Assembly (NCBI GenBank): GCA_017519885.1
Contig: JAFWRO010000007.1
Span: 1 to 64,000, forward strand
DNA length: 64,000 nucleotides
Direction: 5' to 3'
Origin: Liminaster sp017519885
Lineage (GTDB): Bacteria > Bacteroidota > Bacteroidia > Bacteroidales > UBA3663
Shown here: in pieces, positions 60,471 to 64,000 of the stretch
How the letters are laid out: every line of letters starts with the position of its first letter
Position numbering within the stretch: the first letter of the stretch is position 1
Translations under genes and position numbers: made by a program
The notes under the pieces: generated by a model
Seen by the model: the letters and a program-made list of their open reading frames with translations, nothing else
The model's database searches: none
Told to the model about the DNA's origin: nothing

Positions 60471-62903
60471 CTATTCTTCAATCCTATTTTGCTTAAGGAT
60501 GCGAACGGGGCCAATCAGTCCACTGCGTAAGAGCGATGAATGAGGGTTGAAGAACTTGAAATCGCTGAACGTATAGCGACGTGTGGGACGCGACTCGTGG
60601 TTTGCCAGCCATTCGGGAATCTCTTCAAGATAGCAGCCTACAGCAGGCTTGTCGGGTGAATAAGTATAGACTAGGGGTTCGCTCCAATGGGCGTCGTCGG
60701 GTTCCTGTTCGTCGCCGATCATTCGGTTTGCCCAAAGGTTGGTGATGCGTATTTCTATGTTGTTAGTTCCCTTGTGAAGCATTCCTGTGACATCTACTTG
60801 GTAGGGCGCCATCCAGACGACCCCACCACAAGGTATTCCGTTGACCGATACTTCGGCAATGTTCTTCATTTCGCCCAAATCGAGAACGAACGAACAGTTT
60901 TCGGTGTCCTTCAGAAACTTTCGGTCGATATTGATGGAGGTGCGATAGGTGGCCGTGCCTGAAAAATATCGGATACCAGCATCAGAATGCTCGGTCCACG
61001 AGATGAGGCTATCGAGCTTGATTTCAGTTGGTGCGCCCCAACCCGCAGGGAAGTTGATGGTCCATGAAGTATTGACGTTTCGGCTGTCGAGTGTTTCCTG
61101 CCGATGGAATTTGATGCCGGGTCCTGTCGAGTTAGCCTGCTTTCTTAATAGAATAAAGGTAGAGGCATATGGCGACAGTTCGAGGGCAATTTGTGTTTGT
61201 CCGTCGAGTTGTTCCCAATCTGCTTCGCGTATTGAGCCATCGGTAGCATTCCATAACTCGGGTATGCGCCCAGTGGTAGAGAGTATCACCTTTTGTCGAA
61301 CATCAGTGTTCTGCTGATTGCAGACGAAGAAGATATCGGCTTCCTCGCAGCGGCGATGGAGCCAAAGAATGGAGTCAGAAGAATTGGAGAAAGAGAGCTC
61401 GCAGTCGGTCATTCCCGTTACGTCTCTACCACGCTGCAACAGGCTTTGGCAACGCCCAAGATAAGCAAAGAAGGCCTTGCCGGCATTGTCCCACCACGTC
61501 TGGCCTATCGAGAACTGTGTGCCCCATTTTCCGAACGACATACCCGGTTTGACATCAAGCCAGGGATTCTGTGCTCCGGCATGCAGCATCAGCATGTTGA
61601 CGCCTTGGGCAAAGGCACGATCGGCGATGGGTTTGAGTGCGGCAGGATCGTCCTGCCAGGCTGTGAGCGGCCAGCAAGTGAAGCCCTCGCCATAGAGGTA
61701 CTGGCGTCCTTGCCTACGTACGATGTCTCCCAGCTTTCGGACGCTGCCACCTCCCCAATGGCTGGGACGTGTCCAGAACTCGGCGCAAAGGAGTATGTTG
61801 TGGTCCATCCGCTCGCATACCATCTCGGTATTTAATGGAGCACCATATGGTTGGATGAGGAGTTGCATACCTGGCGTCTGTTCGGTCAGTTCCTTCATGT
61901 GGAGGTAGTAATGCTCGGTAAAAAGTTCTTCGATGGTGGTCTGCCAATCGCGCTTGAATGGCTTGGCCAGGGAGTCGGGCAGGGAGTATCCAGCCAGGCT
62001 TGGAAGCCACGGGGTGAGGTCGTAATGCCGACGCGAGAGGAACTCTTCACGCATCAGAGGTGTCCAGTCCTGAGGCCCTGCTTCGTAACTGTCGATCTCC
62101 AGGCGGCAGAAGGTTCGTCCTGCCAACGTGTCGGCCAGTTGCAGCAAAAGGGAGGGATAGGACTGCCAGAAATGATCGACCGCTTCACGGCTCATCTTGT
62201 CACATTCCAATCCACTGCCCGATGGAGGTGCCTGGCTGGCATTGGTCTTGCCACTGCTGCAATGACCTATGCGCAGGATTGTCCAATCACCTTGGGGCAC
62301 TTCCCACGTCAATGAGTTGGCAAGGGTGTCGAAGAATGCTGTGAGGTCAATCACTTCGGCAGGGTTGTAGGGATAGACGTTAGGGAAGGCCAAGATAGCG
62401 ATGTCGGCATAATAGCCTGTCTCCAAGGGTCGGGTTAGACTGATGCTTTGCGTCCGACGCTTGCGTTCACCTCGCACTTGTGCTGTGGTCCAGATGAGGC
62501 GCTGCATGGAATATTCGGGTCTTACGGAAGGATGGGCCGATGAAGACCAACCCGGGCAATTGTGAGTGCCGAATGAAAGTCCCAGTCGGGCACATTCGTT
62601 GATGGCGTGGTGCATCAGACTGCACCATTTCTCATTACCTATCAGTACTGTCGAGTCGCCCAGATGTGTTTGTATCTGGCCTCCGATCTGGAAATTCTGC
62701 ACACCTCCCAGTCCTGCCTCCCGATAGGCTTCCAGATCATGGGTGATGCCTTCCCGACTCACTACGCCATTCATCCATTGCCAAATAATGATGGGGCGCA
62801 TAGACATCGGCGGCTGCTGGAAATCGCTGACGAGGTCTCCAGCCGAAACCATACTAGTTGTCAATCCAAGAAAAAGTGCTACGATAGTTCTTTTCATTGT
62901 CAT
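60471..62903 (-). CDS. GH106-type alpha-L-rhamnosidase
   Basis: An 810-residue secreted enzyme. Signal peptide 1-21 (ending VSAGD). IIWQWMNGVVSREGITHDLE and GLGGVQNFQIGGQI, then GLSFGTHNCPGWSSS, are typical of GH106-like rhamnosidases. A C-terminal galactose-binding beta domain (TNNIEIRITNLWANRMIGDE) ends the protein. GH106 enzymes remove terminal rhamnose from rhamnogalacturonan. Starts MTM or MKRT. 12 nt after the GH2 gene. Confidence 0.85.
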   Translation of the reverse strand: MTMKRTIVALFLGLTTSMVSAGDLVSDFQQPPMSMRPIIIWQWMNGVVSREGITHDLEAYREAGLGGVQNFQIGGQIQTHLGDSTVLIGNEKWCSLMHHAINECARLGLSFGTHNCPGWSSSAHPSVRPEYSMQRLIWTTAQVRGERKRRTQSISLTRPLETGYYADIAILAFPNVYPYNPAEVIDLTAFFDTLANSLTWEVPQGDWTILRIGHCSSGKTNASQAPPSGSGLECDKMSREAVDHFWQSYPSLLLQLADTLAGRTFCRLEIDSYEAGPQDWTPLMREEFLSRRHYDLTPWLPSLAGYSLPDSLAKPFKRDWQTTIEELFTEHYYLHMKELTEQTPGMQLLIQPYGAPLNTEMVCERMDHNILLCAEFWTRPSHWGGGSVRKLGDIVRRQGRQYLYGEGFTCWPLTAWQDDPAALKPIADRAFAQGVNMLMLHAGAQNPWLDVKPGMSFGKWGTQFSIGQTWWDNAGKAFFAYLGRCQSLLQRGRDVTGMTDCELSFSNSSDSILWLHRRCEEADIFFVCNQQNTDVRQKVILSTTGRIPELWNATDGSIREADWEQLDGQTQIALELSPYASTFILLRKQANSTGPGIKFHRQETLDSRNVNTSWTINFPAGWGAPTEIKLDSLISWTEHSDAGIRYFSGTATYRTSINIDRKFLKDTENCSFVLDLGEMKNIAEVSVNGIPCGGVVWMAPYQVDVTGMLHKGTNNIEIRITNLWANRMIGDEQEPDDAHWSEPLVYTYSPDKPAVGCYLEEIPEWLANHESRPTRRYTFSDFKFFNPHSSLLRSGLIGPVRILKQNRIEE

Positions 62904-62915
62904 TTAGGTGTTATT

Positions 62916-64000
62916 TCATTGCTTCAATTCGATTCGGAGTCTGCCTGCAAAATGCTGGTTGCTATGTGTCTGTTCGAAAAATTCATCTGCGGCTCGCCCT
63001 TTCTCCGGGCGAGGATAAATGGTCGAGACAAGATGTAGGACATCGGCCATCATGGCTTCGTGCTCAAGATAGCCATCGTAGACAAACGACAAGCAATATG
63101 AGTCGTAAATGCAATCGACCCGTTCGACCTTCTTCGTCCCTGTCAGTTGGCGAGCATCTGTTTCCCAATAACCCAAGATGGAGGCAGCGCACCGGTTGGA
63201 ATAGGCATCGTAGGGACCTTGTCCCAACCAATTGAGACGAGTCAATGAAGGATTCACGTTGATGGTCAAGCCAACATGCGGCAGGTCGTTGACTTCGACC
63301 GAGGGATCGATTGAGTAGGAAATGGTGAGGCTGCCATCGGTCGAGATGACGTAGCTGTAATGCGCCTTGAAGCGATTGTTCGCATCGACCAAACATTCCA
63401 CATCGGCTTCGATCTCATAACCATCAGCCGTCGGTCGGACATTCCATGCCTTCACATAACTTTCGAACAGATTGAGGTCGGGACACGTCTTTGGCCGACC
63501 TTTCATCGAAAGTGTTTCACTGCTGTCGAGGGTGCGCCAAAGGGTAGGGCGTAGATGCTGTGCCAAAGAAAAGTCATCGTGGACGATAGCATCCAACAGT
63601 CCTGAGCGTGCATCGAAGCGATAGGTGAGTTTGCCCACTGTAAACTCCTCCTTGATTCCTTTTGTATGGGAGACTGGGTGTGCGTTCGGCGTTGACACGC
63701 CGAGGCCCTTCGGAATGAGTCGGATGGCGTGTCGGGCTATATCGTGCCCTGCTGCATCTCTGATGGTGAGCCAAACGTAGTGGCAAAGGCCTTGAGTGGG
63801 ATGTTCGATTGCATCGAGCGGAAGAGAAAAAACAGCAGAAGTATGCGGCTTCCCATCGATGCATCCTATGCCTTTTGTCAGTTCATGCCCTTCGCAGAAG
63901 ATCTGCCACTCTATCTTGAACTGATTCAGGTCGGTGAAGTCGTAGTCATTCTGGAGTAGAATCCTTGCAGTTTCCTCACCCGGGATAAACTCCAAGGATG
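62916..64000 (-). CDS. Beta-galactosidase-type GH2 enzyme, C-terminal part
   Basis: Only the last 361 codons are in the window; the gene continues past 64000. The visible part is the LacZ-like C-terminus: a beta-sandwich (IEWQIFCEGHELTKG) and the small-chain domain FTVGKLTYRFDARSGLLDAI, VGLTINVNPSLTRLNWLGQG and PYDAYSNRC. The GH2 catalytic barrel lies outside. Presumably a pectin side-chain beta-galactosidase, going by its neighbours. Confidence 0.85.
   Translation of the reverse strand, partial: SLEFIPGEETARILLQNDYDFTDLNQFKIEWQIFCEGHELTKGIGCIDGKPHTSAVFSLPLDAIEHPTQGLCHYVWLTIRDAAGHDIARHAIRLIPKGLGVSTPNAHPVSHTKGIKEEFTVGKLTYRFDARSGLLDAIVHDDFSLAQHLRPTLWRTLDSSETLSMKGRPKTCPDLNLFESYVKAWNVRPTADGYEIEADVECLVDANNRFKAHYSYVISTDGSLTISYSIDPSVEVNDLPHVGLTINVNPSLTRLNWLGQGPYDAYSNRCAASILGYWETDARQLTGTKKVERVDCIYDSYCLSFVYDGYLEHEAMMADVLHLVSTIYPRPEKGRAADEFFEQTHSNQHFAGRLRIELKQ

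Overview
The window looks like a chromosomal segment of a member of the Bacteroidetes, most likely order Bacteroidales (Prevotella-like). The evidence is threefold. Promoters repeatedly match the phylum's consensus, TTTG about 20 nt upstream of TANNTTTG. Many genes belong to families largely confined to the phylum (DUF5606, DUF5683, DUF4924, DUF4450). tRNA genes lack an encoded CCA. No genus is asserted.

Layout. 1-765 is a minus-strand tRNA cluster (Asn, Tyr, Gly, Lys, Trp, Asp and a broken chimeric Lys-like gene at the window edge). 936-1067 is a probable small RNA with its own promoter and terminator. 1156-3657 holds surE-lpxB-DUF5606 (minus). 3893-12347 is a plus-strand core block: parA, parB, DUF5683, a MltD-like transglycosylase, a RelA/SpoT homologue with a degenerate hydrolase motif, DUF4924 and a GH51 arabinofuranosidase, followed by a metallophosphoesterase. 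13371-19649 is accessory: an M23/CHAP pair of cell-wall hydrolases, a PaeR7I/XhoI-type restriction-modification pair, two unrelated tandem repeat arrays and a PD-(D/E)XK AAA-ATPase. 19683-25026 carries folA, rlmI, rseP and dxr, with ispD divergent from dxr. 25043-25242 contains two large inverted repeats. 25267-34684 holds a polysaccharide deacetylase, a large DUF2723 membrane protein, a DUF4450 protein, murI and sufS.

34817-53346 is the full ribosomal supercluster on the minus strand (rpsL-rpsG-fusA-rpsJ ... rpoA-rplQ, including secY, map, infA, rpmJ). It has several unusually long, structured spacers. 53828-55313 holds two secreted proteins of unknown role and a probable 27-residue membrane peptide. 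55643-64000 is a minus-strand carbohydrate-degradation cluster (GH2, GH106, CE6-like esterase, GH28, GH115), probably aimed at pectic rhamnogalacturonan. No SusC/SusD pair is in view.

How the parts connect. Cell-envelope and segregation genes dominate the left half and translation the right half. The tRNA operon and the rpsL operon share an identical 20-nt core promoter/start region, which suggests common growth-rate control. Four genes (parB, ispD, murI and the DUF4450 gene) have the start codon exactly four bases after the -7 box, so their mRNAs are probably leaderless. The least explained elements are the 42-bp palindromic repeat array next to the restriction system, the chimeric tRNA, the divergent RSH enzyme and the structured spacers in the ribosomal operon.
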